Shown: positions 34,313 through 44,488 of the stretch, in pieces
Numbering within the stretch: position 1 is the stretch's first letter
Layout: each line of letters starts with the position of its first letter
NCBI RefSeq assembly: GCF_029893585.1
Contig: NZ_JARXYX010000002.1
Span: 62,001 to 126,000 of the forward strand
Direction of reading: 5' to 3'
Source: Streptomyces sp. LBL
GTDB lineage: Bacteria; Actinomycetota; Actinomycetes; Streptomycetales; Streptomycetaceae
Length of the DNA: 64,000 nt
The notes under the pieces: generated by a model
Database searches by the model: none
Seen by the model: the letters and a program-made list of their open reading frames with translations, nothing else
What the model was told of the DNA's origin: nothing
Position numbers and translations under genes: made by a program

Positions 34313-35515
34313 ATGCCGGTGGGGCAGACTGCGCCCGTGAGCGCCATCGTGTGGACCGCCGCCGGATCACTCGCCGCGTGGCTGTGGCTGCTGCTCGGCC
34401 AGGGCTTCTTCTGGCGTACGGACGTCAGGCTGCCGCCCCGCCGGGATCCGGAGGCGTGGCCGTCCGTCTGTGTCGTCGTGCCGGCCCGTGACGAGGCGGC
34501 GGTGCTGCCCGCGAGTCTGCCGTCGTTGCTCGCCCAGGACTACCCCGGGCGGGCGGAGGTCTTCCTCGTCGACGACGGCAGCACGGACGGCACGGGGGAA
34601 CTGGCGCGGGAGTTGGCCCGCCGCCACGGCGGACTGCCGCTGACCGTGTCCTCACCCGGTGAACCGCCCGCCGGCTGGACCGGGAAGCTGTGGGCCGTAC
34701 GCCATGGCGTCGGCCTGGCACGCGCGCGTGGCCCCGAGTACCTCCTCCTCACGGACGCCGACATCGCCCACGCGCCGGACAGCCTGCGCCAGTTGGTCGC
34801 GGCGGCGAGCGCGGGCGGCTTCGACGTCGTCTCCCAGATGGCCCGGCTGCGGGTGGAGAGCCTGTGGGAGCGACTGGTCGTGCCGGCCTTCGTCTACTTC
34901 TTCGCACAGCTGTATCCGTTCCGGTGGATCGGCCGGCGGAAAGGACGGACGGCGGCCGCGGCGGGCGGCTGTGTGCTGCTGCGCGCCGGGGCCGCCGAGC
35001 AGGCCCGGATCCCGGACGCCATCCGGCACGCCGTCATCGACGACGTGGCACTCGCGCGGGCCGTCAAGGGCAGCGGCGGCCACATCTGGCTGGGTTTGGC
35101 GGACGGAGTGGACAGCGTCCGTCCGTACCCACGGCTGCACGACCTGTGGCGCATGGTCTCGCGCAGCGCGTACGCGCAACTGCGGCACAACCCCCTGCTG
35201 CTCGTCGGTACGGTGGCCGGGCTGGCGCTGGTCTACCTGGTGCCGCCGGTGGCCCTGGTCGTGGGCCTGGCCATGGGGAGTACGACGGCCGGGGTCGTCG
35301 GCGGTCTCGCGTGGCTGGTGATGACCGGGACGTATGTGCCCATGCTGCGTTACTACCGGCAGCCGCTGTGGCTCGCTCCGCTGCTGCCGTTCACCGCGTT
35401 CCTCTATCTCCTCATGACGGTCGATTCCGCGGTGCAGCACTACAGGGGGCGCGGCGCCGCCTGGAAGGGCCGCACCTACACACGTCCGGACGCCGTCGTC
35501 GGCGACGAGACCTGA
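34313..35515 (+). CDS. Family 2 glycosyltransferase, HpnB-like
   Basis: The 400-residue membrane glycosyltransferase has an N-terminal hydrophobic anchor. The GT-A core follows (SVCVVVPARDEAAVLPASL, then FLVDDGSTDGT and LLLTDADIAHAP). C-terminal membrane helices end near FLYLLMTVDSAVQHY. The layout matches the hopene-associated HpnB family, though no hopanoid genes are in the window. Start ATG 34313 is weakly supported; GTG 34337, with GGTGGGG upstream, is an alternative. It converges on the TerD gene with only 4 bp between stops. Confidence 0.88.
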   Translation: MPVGQTAPVSAIVWTAAGSLAAWLWLLLGQGFFWRTDVRLPPRRDPEAWPSVCVVVPARDEAAVLPASLPSLLAQDYPGRAEVFLVDDGSTDGTGELARELARRHGGLPLTVSSPGEPPAGWTGKLWAVRHGVGLARARGPEYLLLTDADIAHAPDSLRQLVAAASAGGFDVVSQMARLRVESLWERLVVPAFVYFFAQLYPFRWIGRRKGRTAAAAGGCVLLRAGAAEQARIPDAIRHAVIDDVALARAVKGSGGHIWLGLADGVDSVRPYPRLHDLWRMVSRSAYAQLRHNPLLLVGTVAGLALVYLVPPVALVVGLAMGSTTAGVVGGLAWLVMTGTYVPMLRYYRQPLWLAPLLPFTAFLYLLMTVDSAVQHYRGRGAAWKGRTYTRPDAVVGDET

Positions 35516-35519
35516 GCGG

Positions 35520-36899
35520 TCACTTCCGGCCCGGGGCCCAGTTCATGCCCCACCCGTAGGCGCGGTCGAGGGTCCGCTGCGGGCTCACCCCGCGCTCGGG
35601 CACCAGGTAACGGGCCTCGCGCTGGACGACCAGGTCGCTTCCGCTGTTGGTGATCAGGGCCAGCGCACACACCGTGGAGGGGACCGTGCACTCGTCCAGG
35701 GAGAAGTCGATCGCGGCGCCGTGCTGCGGCTGGAGCGTGACCGTGGCGTGCAGGTCGGCGAACGAGCGCGCTCCTTCGTAGATGGTCACGAAGACGAGGA
35801 TGCGCCGGAAGGCCTGCCTGTGGTCGAGGTTGACCGTGAGGTTCTCGCCGCTCGAGACGGAGCCGGTGCGGTCGTCGCCGTCCAGGTGGATGTACGGCGG
35901 ACGGTGCAGGGCTCCGAAGGCGTTGCCGAGGGCCTGGACGACGCCCTTGCCGCCGTCGGTGAGTTCGTACAGGGCGCACAGGTCGAGGTCTAGGTCCGCG
36001 TTTCGGGCGACCGCGCGGCCGAGCTTGCTGCCCCAGCCCGAGAACTGCTTGTGCACCTCCCAGTTGAGGTTCACGCGCAGGGCGCCCGAGGCTCCGCCCT
36101 GCTTGGTGAGCGAGACGGAGGGGGCCGCCTTGGTGAGCGTCACCTTCGTCAGGCGCAGCGGCGCGGTGGAGGGTGCCGAGGGAGGAGGAGGAGGAGGCGG
36201 TGGTGGTGGTGGCGAGGTGAACGGGTGCGCGGGGACGGGGGGCGGTGTGATCGCGGGTGCGCCGGCCGGCGGGGTGATCGGGGCGGTGGGGGCGGGGGGC
36301 GGAGTGACCGCGGATGCGCCGGCCGGCGGGGCGGTGGGGGCGGGTGCGGGTGCGGGTGCGGGTGCGGCGCGCTGGGGTTCGTCGACCGTGATGCCGTAGT
36401 CCGTGGCGAGGCCCTCCAGTCCGCTGCCGTAGCCCTGGCCCACGGCCCGGAACTTCCAGGCGCCCTGCCGGCGATAGAACTCGCCGAGTACGAAAGCGGT
36501 TTCGACGGTGGCCCCGGTGCTGTCGAACCGGACGGCCACCGTGTCTCTCTCGGCGTCCCTGACTTCGATGTGGAGATCGGGCACGGCGGCGAACGTGCCG
36601 CCGTCGGCGGAGACGGCGAGGACCACGGTCCCGATCGTGGGCTCCACGCGCGCGAGGTCGACAAAAAGGGTGTCGGTCACCTGGTCGCCCGCCTGCCGTT
36701 TGCCCTCGTGCCGGACCGCGCCGGAGGAGTGCACCGGCTGGTTGTAAAAGACGAAGTCGTTGTCGGAGCGGACCTTTCCGTTCACCAGCAGCAGAGCCGA
36801 GGCGTCCGCGTCGGGCACGCCCGGCCCGGTTCGCCAGCCCAGTGCGACGCGCAGTGCCGTCGTCGGCACCGGAGCGTTGGAACCCTTCGCCATTGACAT
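35520..36899 (-). CDS. TerD-family protein with two TerD domains and a proline-rich linker
   Basis: The 459-residue protein is an N-terminal TerD domain ([20 protein letters not shown], then [20 protein letters not shown]) and a second, more divergent TerD-like domain (residues ~255-459). They are joined by a linker of Pro, Ala and Thr repeats, including a run of at least ten prolines. TerD domains bind calcium and are linked to tellurite, phage and stress responses. The start is at 36899, with GGGG upstream; two ATGs further out are less likely. It stands apart from other ter genes. Confidence 0.9.
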   Translation of the reverse strand: MSMAKGSNAPVPTTALRVALGWRTGPGVPDADASALLLVNGKVRSDNDFVFYNQPVHSSGAVRHEGKRQAGDQVTDTLFVDLARVEPTIGTVVLAVSADGGTFAAVPDLHIEVRDAERDTVAVRFDSTGATVETAFVLGEFYRRQGAWKFRAVGQGYGSGLEGLATDYGITVDEPQRAAPAPAPAPAPTAPPAGASAVTPPPAPTAPITPPAGAPAITPPPVPAHPFTSPPPPPPPPPPPSAPSTAPLRLTKVTLTKAAPSVSLTKQGGASGALRVNLNWEVHKQFSGWGSKLGRAVARNADLDLDLCALYELTDGGKGVVQALGNAFGALHRPPYIHLDGDDRTGSVSSGENLTVNLDHRQAFRRILVFVTIYEGARSFADLHATVTLQPQHGAAIDFSLDECTVPSTVCALALITNSGSDLVVQREARYLVPERGVSPQRTLDRAYGWGMNWAPGRK

Positions 36900-37000
36900 G
36901 TCCGCCCCCATCATGTGTCGGCGTGCCAGGGCCGAGCCCCGGCAGTCCTGTCCGTCCCGGCCACTCGCTCAACCTATTGTCCGGGACGGCGAACTCCCAT

Positions 37001-37036
37001 GAGCGGCACAAGGAGCGGCACAGGGAGCGGCACAGG
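37001..37036. repeat. Three tandem 12-bp repeats
   Basis: GAGCGGCACAAG is followed by two copies of GAGCGGCACAGG in the gap upstream of the TerD gene. They are short, and may be slippage-derived. Confidence 0.7.
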
Positions 37037-37218
37037 GCGGCGGGTCTCCAACCCGCAGTAACGGGTGGGGAACTCGGCCTTTACCTGAACACTGCCCAGG
37101 ACGCCGCCCCTTTTTGCCGAGTTCGCTCGCATTGGGGATCCCACACCACTGACGACACGGAAAACAACCCTCTTATCGGTCTCCCCAACCAGCACATCGT
37201 GGGCTTAACTTATGTGCC

Positions 37219-37674
37219 ATGACCTCCCCCCGCTCCACTTATGGCGGCGGCTACTACTCCGCCTCCTTCCCGGACACTCCGATCTACGACTCACTCGTGG
37301 CCGAGCGGGGCACCCCGCAGATCGCCCCGATCCGGGTCCCCGCCGCGTACGACATGCCGGGCAGTCACCTGCCCGCCCTTCCGTCGGCGCTGCCCGCCCT
37401 TCCGTCGGCCCCCTCCCAGCCCAACTACGGCTACCCGCAGCATCAGCAGCCCGCCCCGCTCCAGCAGGCGCCCGCCGCGTACATCCCGCAGCAGGCCGCC
37501 GCGCCGCGCGGGTATCCACAGCAACAGCAGCCGCAGCAGCCGCGCCCGGCGGCCCCCGGCATGGGCATGACGACGGGGTACGAGGCGATGCGTCCCGCCG
37601 CTCCCCGGCCGGCGCAGGCCACCTACCAGGAGCCGTACAACAACCAGCAGCAGCCGTACCGCGGCGGTTACTGA
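37219..37674 (+). CDS. Conserved Streptomyces Pro/Gln-rich protein (DUF6643-like)
   Basis: The 151-residue protein has a conserved N-terminus (STYGGGYYSASFPDTPIYDS, then GTPQIAPIRVP). A low-complexity tail rich in Pro, Gln, Ala and Tyr follows (for example QQQQPQQPRPAAPGMGM). No enzyme motif is present; I recall this family only as an uncharacterised Streptomyces one. No ribosome binding site is visible before ATG 37219 (TTAACTTATGTGCC precedes it), so a leaderless transcript is possible. It lies ahead of the MOSC gene. Confidence 0.78.
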   Translation: MTSPRSTYGGGYYSASFPDTPIYDSLVAERGTPQIAPIRVPAAYDMPGSHLPALPSALPALPSAPSQPNYGYPQHQQPAPLQQAPAAYIPQQAAAPRGYPQQQQPQQPRPAAPGMGMTTGYEAMRPAAPRPAQATYQEPYNNQQQPYRGGY

Positions 37675-37716
37675 CACGTCTCCCGGACTGTCCGTGCCGC
37701 CTGGCACCATGGATGC

Positions 37717-38544
37717 ATGGGGAACGCGCAACTGCAGTCGATTCATGTTCATCCGGTCAAGGCGTTCCGGGGCCTGGCGCCCCGGGAGGCCGTCGTGGAG
37801 CCCTGGGGGCTGGCGGGAGACCGGCGCTGGGCGCTGATCGACGACAGGGGAAAGGTCGTCACACAACGCGAGCACGCGCGCCTCGCACTGGCCGCCGCCG
37901 AGCTTCTGCCCGGCGGCGGCGTTCGCTTGTCCGCGCCCGGCAGGGACCCGCTGGCGGTGCCCGTCCCCCAGCCGTCCGGCACGGTGCCGGTGATCATCTT
38001 CGGGGACAAGGCCGAGGGCGTGCCCGCCGAGGGGGACGCCGCGCACGCCTGGTGCGGCGCGTACCTGGGCGCCGACGTGCGCCTGGTCCACATGGACGAC
38101 CCCGCCACCCGGCGGCCCGTCGAACCGCAGTACGCGCTGCCCGGTGAGACGGTCTCGTTCGCCGACGGCTACCCGCTGCTGCTCGCCTCCGCGGCCTCCC
38201 TCGACGCCCTCAACTCCCTGATCGCCCAAGGTGATCACGCGCACGAGGGCCCCTTGCCGATGAACCGTTTCCGGCCCAACGTGGTCGTGGCGGGCACCGT
38301 CGCCTGGGCCGAGGACGACTGGTCGCGCGTCGCCATCGGGGAGGTCACCTTCCGCGTCGCCAAGATCTGCGGCCGGTGCGTCGTGACGACCACCGACCAG
38401 GCCACCGCCGATCGTGGCAGGGAGCCCCTGAGCACCCTCGGCCGACACCGCCGCCTCGACGGCAAGCTCGCCTTCGGACAGAACCTGGTGCCCGAATCCC
38501 GAGGCACGATCCGCGTCGGCGACCCGGTCACCGTCCTCGATTAG
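37717..38544 (+). CDS. MOSC-domain protein with MOSC N-terminal beta-barrel
   Basis: The 275-residue protein has the N-terminal barrel (SIHVHPVKAFRGLAPREAVV, then WGLAGDRRWALIDDRG). A C-terminal MOSC domain follows (NRFRPNVVVAGTVAWAEDDW, then ICGRCVVTTTDQATADRG). The conserved Cys in GRC is the likely molybdenum- or sulfur-binding residue. Related proteins reduce N-hydroxylated compounds or handle sulfur carriers. The ATG start is 43 bp after the preceding gene; co-transcription is plausible. Confidence 0.92.
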   Translation: MGNAQLQSIHVHPVKAFRGLAPREAVVEPWGLAGDRRWALIDDRGKVVTQREHARLALAAAELLPGGGVRLSAPGRDPLAVPVPQPSGTVPVIIFGDKAEGVPAEGDAAHAWCGAYLGADVRLVHMDDPATRRPVEPQYALPGETVSFADGYPLLLASAASLDALNSLIAQGDHAHEGPLPMNRFRPNVVVAGTVAWAEDDWSRVAIGEVTFRVAKICGRCVVTTTDQATADRGREPLSTLGRHRRLDGKLAFGQNLVPESRGTIRVGDPVTVLD

Positions 38545-38716
38545 GACGGATCCCGCTCCGGCGAAGATCCCGGGAACACTGCCCGGGTGCCCGGACGTTG
38601 GATTTTCCGTGTGAGGTTCGTGAAAGGCCCCGGCGGTGATTTCCCTCTCTCTTCGACCGGGGCCGCACGTGAACGGCAGCGGCGGCTGTCACCGAGCGGG
38701 AAGGGGGTGCGGAACG

Positions 38717-39322
38717 GTGCGAGCAATCAGCGGACTCTGGCGCTGGCGGCACAACCCGCTGCGCCGCAGGACCGATCAGGTGGAGGGCTGGGTGTGCCTG
38801 GCGGCTCTGCTGGTGATCCTGGTCGTCGGGCCCGTGATCGGCTCACTCGTCGGCGGCGCCGCCCAGGCCACACTGCAGCGGGCCGTCCGCGAGCAGCGCG
38901 AGTCCCATCGCCAGGTGACGGCCACCGTGGTCCGCAAGCTGGACCGCTCCCCGCTGGAGGCCGACCCCGAGGCCTCCTCCGGCCGGGACCTGGGCAGCCG
39001 CGTGGTCGCCGACTGGACCGCTCCGGACGGCACCGCCCACCACGGCACGGTGCTGGCCGCCCTCCAGAGCCCGCACCGCGGCGACCACTTCAGGTTGTGG
39101 ACGGACGAACACGGCCGCATGGTGACCCGGCCGCTGGACTCCGCCACCGCGACGACCCACGCCGTCCTCGGCGGGATCGGTGCGGCCCTGTTGACGGCAG
39201 GCGTCGTCGAGGGCGCCAGACGGCTGGCCCTGTGGCGCATGGTCCGCCGCCGGTACGCCCGTTGGGACCAGGCATGGGACCGGGCGGGGCCGGACTGGGG
39301 CAGGACCGGCACCGGCAGCTGA
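38717..39322 (+). CDS. Rv1733c-like membrane protein
   Basis: The 201-residue protein has one strong N-terminal membrane segment (WVCLAALLVILVVGPVIGSL). An extracytoplasmic region follows (QVTATVVRKLDRSPLEADPE, with WTAPDGTAHHGTV), then a second membrane segment (AVLGGIGAALLTAGVVEGAR) and a basic tail. The layout matches the Rv1733c family of mycobacteria and Streptomyces, function unknown. GTG 38717 is preceded by a GGAAGGGGG tract. Confidence 0.82.
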   Translation: MRAISGLWRWRHNPLRRRTDQVEGWVCLAALLVILVVGPVIGSLVGGAAQATLQRAVREQRESHRQVTATVVRKLDRSPLEADPEASSGRDLGSRVVADWTAPDGTAHHGTVLAALQSPHRGDHFRLWTDEHGRMVTRPLDSATATTHAVLGGIGAALLTAGVVEGARRLALWRMVRRRYARWDQAWDRAGPDWGRTGTGS

Positions 39323-39430
39323 CCGCCTTCCGGCTCTGGTCAACCCACCGCCTGCGCGCACGCTACGGTGGACCGGCCGAACGCATTCGGCATCGACCCG
39401 CGTATCACGAGGTGGGGGCACAGCAACGCC

Positions 39431-41872
39431 ATGGCACAGGGCACGGTCCAGGTGACGCACACCGGCACATCGAGGTGGCGGCGCCGCACGGGTGAGTACG
39501 CGTCGCTCGCCGCCGCCCTGGAGGCCGCGGCCGACGGCGACGTCCTCACCGTCGCCCCCGGCACCTACCGGGAGAACCTCGTCATCCAGCGGGCGGTGAC
39601 CCTGCGCGGCCCGGAGGGCTCCCCCGGCTCCGTACGGATCGCGCCCCTGGACGGAGTGCCGCTGACCGTGCGCGCCTCGGCCGTGGTCCAGGACCTGCAC
39701 GTGGAGGGCCAGGACGCGGCCGCTCCCGCGCTGCTCGTCGAGGAGGGCACACCGGAACTCGCGGACCTGCGGATCGTCACCCGCTCCGCGGCCGGCATCG
39801 AGGTGCGGAGCGGCGCCCGGCCGACCGTGCGGCGCTGCACCGTCGACAACCCGGCCGGCATCGGCATCGCCGTACTCGACGGCGGTGGCGGGGTGTTCGA
39901 GGAGTGCGAGGTCGTCGCGGCGGGCCAGGCGGGCGTCGCGGTGGGCGGGGGCGCGCACCCCCGCCTCGAGCGTTGCCGGGTGCACCACACCTCGGGCGTG
40001 GGCCTGTCGGTCACCGGCGAGAACTCCGCGCTGGAGGCGGTGGGTTGCGAGGTCTACGAGGTCCGCGGCAGCGGCGTCCAGGTCACCGGCCGGGCCACCG
40101 CCCACCTCACCGACTGCGACGTGCACCGCACCACCGCCGACGGCGTCACGCTCGACACGGACGCCGTGCTGACCCTGGCCGACTGCCGTATCCACGACAT
40201 CCCCGAGAACGCGGTCGACCTGCGTTCACGCTCGGTCCTGACGCTGACCCGCACGACGGTCCGTCAGTTCGGCCGCAACGGTCTGTCGGTGTGGGACCCG
40301 GGCACCCGCGTGGACGCCAACCAGTGCGAGATCTTCGACAGCACCGGCGACTACCCGGCCGTCTGGGTCAGCGACGGCGCGACCGCCGTACTGGACTCCT
40401 GCCGCGTGCACGACGTGCCGGACGCCCTGTTCGTCCTCGACCGCGGCTCACGCGCGGACGTCGTCGACAGCGACCTGTCCCAGGTACGCAACACGGCTGT
40501 GTCGGTGAGCGACGGCGCCACCGCGCAGCTCGACGACTGCCGGATCAGCAACGCGGCGACCGGCGCCTGGTTCCGCGACCACGGCAGCGGCGGCACCCTC
40601 AACAACTGCACTGTGGACGGCACCCAGACCGGTGTGATCGTCACCAAGGGCGCCGACCCGACGATCGAGCGCTGCACTGTCGACTCCCCCGCCGAAGCGG
40701 GCTTCTACGTGTCGGCGGGCGGCCGCGGGAGCTTCCTGAACTGCCGGGTGACCGGCAGTGGCGGCTATGGCTTCCATGTGATCGACGGCTGCCGGACGAC
40801 GCTGACGAAGTGCCGCACGGAACGGTGCGCGCGCGGCGGGTACGAGTTCGCGGACGCCGGGCCCGACGCGCCGCCCGGCGCGGGTCCCGTCGTGGAGGAC
40901 TGCACCAGCGACGAGAGCGGTGGTGGCCTGCGGCCGCCCACCCCCCGGGAGACCGCCGTCCAGACGACGTCCCACTCCCCCGGACTGCTGGGCTCGATCC
41001 CCGGCCAGCGCGCCACCGAACAGGAACCGCTGGTCACCGCGGCCGAACCGGAGAAGGCGACGCGCACTCCGAAGGACGTGCTCGGTGAACTGGACGCGCT
41101 GGTGGGTCTGGACAGCGTCAAGCGCGAGGTGCGGGCCCTCACCGACATGATCGAGGTGGGCCGGCGTCGTCGGCAGGCGGGCCTGAAGGCCGCGTCGGTC
41201 AAGCGCCATCTGGTCTTCACGGGCTCCCCCGGCACCGGCAAGACGACGGTCGCCCGACTCTACGGCGAGATCCTCGCCTCCCTCGGGGTGCTGGAGAAGG
41301 GCCATCTGGTCGAGGTGTCCCGCGTCGACCTGGTGGGCGAGCACATCGGCTCCACCGCGATCCGTACCCAGGAGGCCTTCGACAAGGCGCGCGGCGGTGT
41401 GCTGTTCGTCGACGAGGCGTACGCGCTGTCGCCGGAGGACTCGGGCCGTGACTTCGGCAAGGAGGCCATCGACACGCTGGTGAAGCTGATGGAGGACCAT
41501 CGGGACGCGGTCGTGGTGATCGTCGCGGGCTACACGGCCGAGATGGAACGGTTCCTTTCGGTCAACCCGGGGGTGGCGTCCCGCTTCTCGCGGACCATCA
41601 CCTTCAGCGACTACGACCCCGAGGAACTGCTGCGGATCGTCGAGCAGCAGGCCGAGGAGCACGAGTACCGGCTGGCCCCGGGCGCCGCCGAGGCCCTGCT
41701 GAAGTACTTCGCCACGCTCCCCAAGGGCCCTGCCTTCGGCAACGGCCGTACCGCCCGCCAGACCTTCGAGGCGATGGTCGAACGCCATGCGAGCCGGGTC
41801 GCCCAGCTCACCGACCCGGACACGGACGACCTGACCCTGCTCTACGGCGAGGACCTGCCCGGGTCTGCCTGA
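39431..41872 (+). CDS. Right-handed beta-helix / AAA+ ATPase fusion (CbbX/SpoVK/EccA-like ATPase)
   Basis: This 813-residue protein joins a parallel beta-helix of about 490 residues to an AAA+ module. The helix is made of many repeats like [20 protein letters not shown] and [20 protein letters not shown]. The AAA+ module carries Walker [10 protein letters not shown] (near residue 600), Walker [11 protein letters not shown] (near 660), sensor VVVIVAGYT and an arginine-finger region (SRFSRT). The ATPase resembles CbbX, SpoVK and the ESX component EccA. The helix may bind a surface or partner for remodelling. ATG 39431 was chosen on family grounds. It ends overlapping the next gene's tail by 31 bp. 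Confidence 0.88.
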   Translation: MAQGTVQVTHTGTSRWRRRTGEYASLAAALEAAADGDVLTVAPGTYRENLVIQRAVTLRGPEGSPGSVRIAPLDGVPLTVRASAVVQDLHVEGQDAAAPALLVEEGTPELADLRIVTRSAAGIEVRSGARPTVRRCTVDNPAGIGIAVLDGGGGVFEECEVVAAGQAGVAVGGGAHPRLERCRVHHTSGVGLSVTGENSALEAVGCEVYEVRGSGVQVTGRATAHLTDCDVHRTTADGVTLDTDAVLTLADCRIHDIPENAVDLRSRSVLTLTRTTVRQFGRNGLSVWDPGTRVDANQCEIFDSTGDYPAVWVSDGATAVLDSCRVHDVPDALFVLDRGSRADVVDSDLSQVRNTAVSVSDGATAQLDDCRISNAATGAWFRDHGSGGTLNNCTVDGTQTGVIVTKGADPTIERCTVDSPAEAGFYVSAGGRGSFLNCRVTGSGGYGFHVIDGCRTTLTKCRTERCARGGYEFADAGPDAPPGAGPVVEDCTSDESGGGLRPPTPRETAVQTTSHSPGLLGSIPGQRATEQEPLVTAAEPEKATRTPKDVLGELDALVGLDSVKREVRALTDMIEVGRRRRQAGLKAASVKRHLVFTGSPGTGKTTVARLYGEILASLGVLEKGHLVEVSRVDLVGEHIGSTAIRTQEAFDKARGGVLFVDEAYALSPEDSGRDFGKEAIDTLVKLMEDHRDAVVVIVAGYTAEMERFLSVNPGVASRFSRTITFSDYDPEELLRIVEQQAEEHEYRLAPGAAEALLKYFATLPKGPAFGNGRTARQTFEAMVERHASRVAQLTDPDTDDLTLLYGEDLPGSA

Positions 41873-44196
41873 GGCCGCTGCACCGGCACCTCCGGCCGCA
41901 GCCGGCCCAACAGCCGTTCGCGCTCCTCGGCGAACACCGGGTCGGCCTGGTAGTCGGAGTGGCCGAGGATCGGTGCGGGCAGCGGGTGCCGGGCTGTACG
42001 GCCGTAGGCGAGCGGGTCCTTGAGGGCCTCACGGTCGACTTCGGGGCCGCAGTCGCCGGGCAGGCGGACCGGGCCGCCGATGGGGTCGGTGGGCCGGTAC
42101 AGATTGCGCCAGCAGTCCACGTCACGGTGCAGGGCGCTGAGCGCGGCCGAGCCGAAGTGCGCCGGGAACCAGCGGCCGTAGAGCCGCTCCAGCGGGCAGC
42201 CGTAGGTCAGCAGGGCCACGCGCTTGCGGACGGCCGGGGTCAACTGCCAGGCGGCCGCGGCGGCCAGCACGCTGCCCTGCGAGTGGCCGGAGAGGACGAG
42301 CCGGCCACCGGTGGCCCGGGTCCAGGTCGCCATCCGCCAGGTCAGATCCGGAACCGCGCGCTCGGCGTAGCAGGGCGGGGCGAAGGGATGGGCGGCGCGG
42401 GGCCAGAAGGTGCCGACGTCCCACAGAATGCCGATGGTGCGCCGCGCGGAGGGGTCCTTGTAGGCGCGTCGGCCCCAGGTGACGAAGAGTATGAAGCCGA
42501 GTCCGATCAGCCAGGAGCCGAGCGCCTGGGCGGTCTCGGCGGCGCTCTCGACGACGGCGTACGTGTGCCGGGCGGCCTCGCCGGGTGTCTTGTCCGTTGT
42601 CGCGCCGACCAGGGCGGCGGCGCCCAGCAGCAGCGTCGTGGCGGAGACGACCGCGACCAGGAGGGGGGCCCGGTCGGTGAGGGTGGCCATCGCGCGGGTG
42701 CGGGCGATACGGCGGGTGCGCGTGGTGTCGAGCGGTTCGTCCGGGTAGTCACGCTCCACGGCGGCCATTTCGAGACGGCGCAGCAGCCAGGTGCGCCATG
42801 CCAGCCAGCCGAACAGCGCCAGCAGAACGACGAGCAGCGGCGGGATCACGGACGCCTGCCAGGTCAGCAGGACCGGCGGCCCGGGGATGTCGGTACCGGT
42901 GCCGTCCAGCCAGTCGGCGACGCGCTGGGAGACCCCGCCGGACATCACCCCGCCGAGCGCGCAGGCCAGCATCGCCACGGCCGGCCCGCCCAGGCCGCGC
43001 ATCGCGGCCCGCGGGTCGGGATGCGCCCGGTGCAGCACATGGGCGACCCCACCGAGGGCGATCACCAACAGGCCCTGGACCAGAGTGATACCCCCGAAGG
43101 TCAGGTTGCCGGGCAGCCGGCCGGCCGATTCCCACCCCGGGCGCTCCCACCCGGCGTACACCGCCGTCAGGACCAGCAGGGCGACGGCGGCGAGCGGCAG
43201 CCGTCGCACGAGATGCCGGTCGAGTTCCCGGTCCAGGCGGTGCTCGCTGCGGCCCCGCCGACACACCACCCACACCACACCGGCCGCGGCCACCACCAGC
43301 GCGGTCTCCAGGAGGCGGCCCAGGACGTCGAGGAGGACGGGGCCGCCCGGCCGGTGGTCGAAGCGGGCGGCCGAGGTGCCCACCGCGGCGGTGACGGTCA
43401 GCAGTCCGGCGGCGGTGTGCGCGGCACGCAGCCGGGCCACCAGGCGGCGCCCGTACCAGAAGCCGGGCCGGCTCAGCGCGGTGCGGCCGGTCTCCTCCTC
43501 GGGCTCCGCGGCGCGGGACATCGGCTCCTGGGACTCGTACGCGCTCCAGGTGCGGTGGGACAGGTACCACAGCAGGGCCGTGAGAACGGCCGGGACCAGG
43601 GCCGCGACCACGAGACGGCGGCCAGGCCTGCTCCACCAGCCGCCCTCGGACACCACCGGCGACAGAAAGCCCAGCCAGGAGTGCCGCTCGGCGCACGCGC
43701 GTGTGCCCGCGCACTGCCAGGCCGCGAGATCCAGCGCCACCTCGCAGGCGGCGGCGACCAGCAGCACGGTCAGGGTGAGTCCGGTGAGCCGCACCAGCAG
43801 CCCGTACAGACGCACCGTCCGCAGGCGGCCCCGGGCCGTGGGACGCATCCAGTGCGCGAGGTTGACGACCATGAACGGCAGGAGCAACAGCCACAGAGCA
43901 CGGCTGCCGTTGCCGGAGGTCAGATTGCACCAGACGTACGCCTCCGGAACCGGACGGCCGCGGCGGTCGGCCGACTGGGCCGGCTGGGATTCGGCATCGG
44001 CGTCGTCGGCGCGCCGGAAGACGGCCGCGACCTCGTCGCCGGTGATCCGCACCGTGCGCGGATCGTCCAGCATCTGCTCCGGTGTGGTGCCGCCCACCCC
44101 GTGAACCAGGAGTTCCAGGGCGGTTCCGGCTTCGTCGGTCGGGGAGCCGCGGCCGTCGGCTCTGTCGGTCGGGACACGTTCCTGCGCAGGTTCCAC
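41842..44196 (-). CDS. Large multi-pass membrane protein with C-terminal alpha/beta-hydrolase (lipase-like) domain
   Basis: The 784-residue protein has about ten membrane segments between residues ~100 and ~600. A hydrolase domain with the nucleophile elbow GHSQG ([18 protein letters not shown], near residue 638) follows. The N-terminus includes [18 protein letters not shown], a hydrolase-like oxyanion motif, so the domain may be split by the membrane part. The function is unknown. GTG 44196 was chosen because GGGGGAAG lies 8 nt upstream. Its 3' end overlaps the convergent AAA+ gene. Confidence 0.82.
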   Translation of the reverse strand: MEPAQERVPTDRADGRGSPTDEAGTALELLVHGVGGTTPEQMLDDPRTVRITGDEVAAVFRRADDADAESQPAQSADRRGRPVPEAYVWCNLTSGNGSRALWLLLLPFMVVNLAHWMRPTARGRLRTVRLYGLLVRLTGLTLTVLLVAAACEVALDLAAWQCAGTRACAERHSWLGFLSPVVSEGGWWSRPGRRLVVAALVPAVLTALLWYLSHRTWSAYESQEPMSRAAEPEEETGRTALSRPGFWYGRRLVARLRAAHTAAGLLTVTAAVGTSAARFDHRPGGPVLLDVLGRLLETALVVAAAGVVWVVCRRGRSEHRLDRELDRHLVRRLPLAAVALLVLTAVYAGWERPGWESAGRLPGNLTFGGITLVQGLLVIALGGVAHVLHRAHPDPRAAMRGLGGPAVAMLACALGGVMSGGVSQRVADWLDGTGTDIPGPPVLLTWQASVIPPLLVVLLALFGWLAWRTWLLRRLEMAAVERDYPDEPLDTTRTRRIARTRAMATLTDRAPLLVAVVSATTLLLGAAALVGATTDKTPGEAARHTYAVVESAAETAQALGSWLIGLGFILFVTWGRRAYKDPSARRTIGILWDVGTFWPRAAHPFAPPCYAERAVPDLTWRMATWTRATGGRLVLSGHSQGSVLAAAAAWQLTPAVRKRVALLTYGCPLERLYGRWFPAHFGSAALSALHRDVDCWRNLYRPTDPIGGPVRLPGDCGPEVDREALKDPLAYGRTARHPLPAPILGHSDYQADPVFAEERERLLGRLRPEVPVQRPQADPGRSSP

Positions 44197-44488
44197 TGTT
44201 CGCACTTCCCCCGTGACGCGCTGTCGGCATCTGTCTGTGCGGGCACAAGGATCGCCGCTGAGCGCGCGATGTACACCTCTCGTCACCGAATCTCCCCGAT
44301 CCGTGTGCCAGCCGGGAGCCCGGATGTCGCGTGGATGACATCCGCGCGGCCCGACCGTCGGTGGGGCTTCCCGACACGGCACATGCGAGGATGAGACATC
44401 CCCGCACCAGGGACGGGCAAAATGTCCATGTCGGAGCGGGTGGCGCGAGGTGTGCCGGACGGCTTGAAGCGAAAGGACCGGAGCGTAC

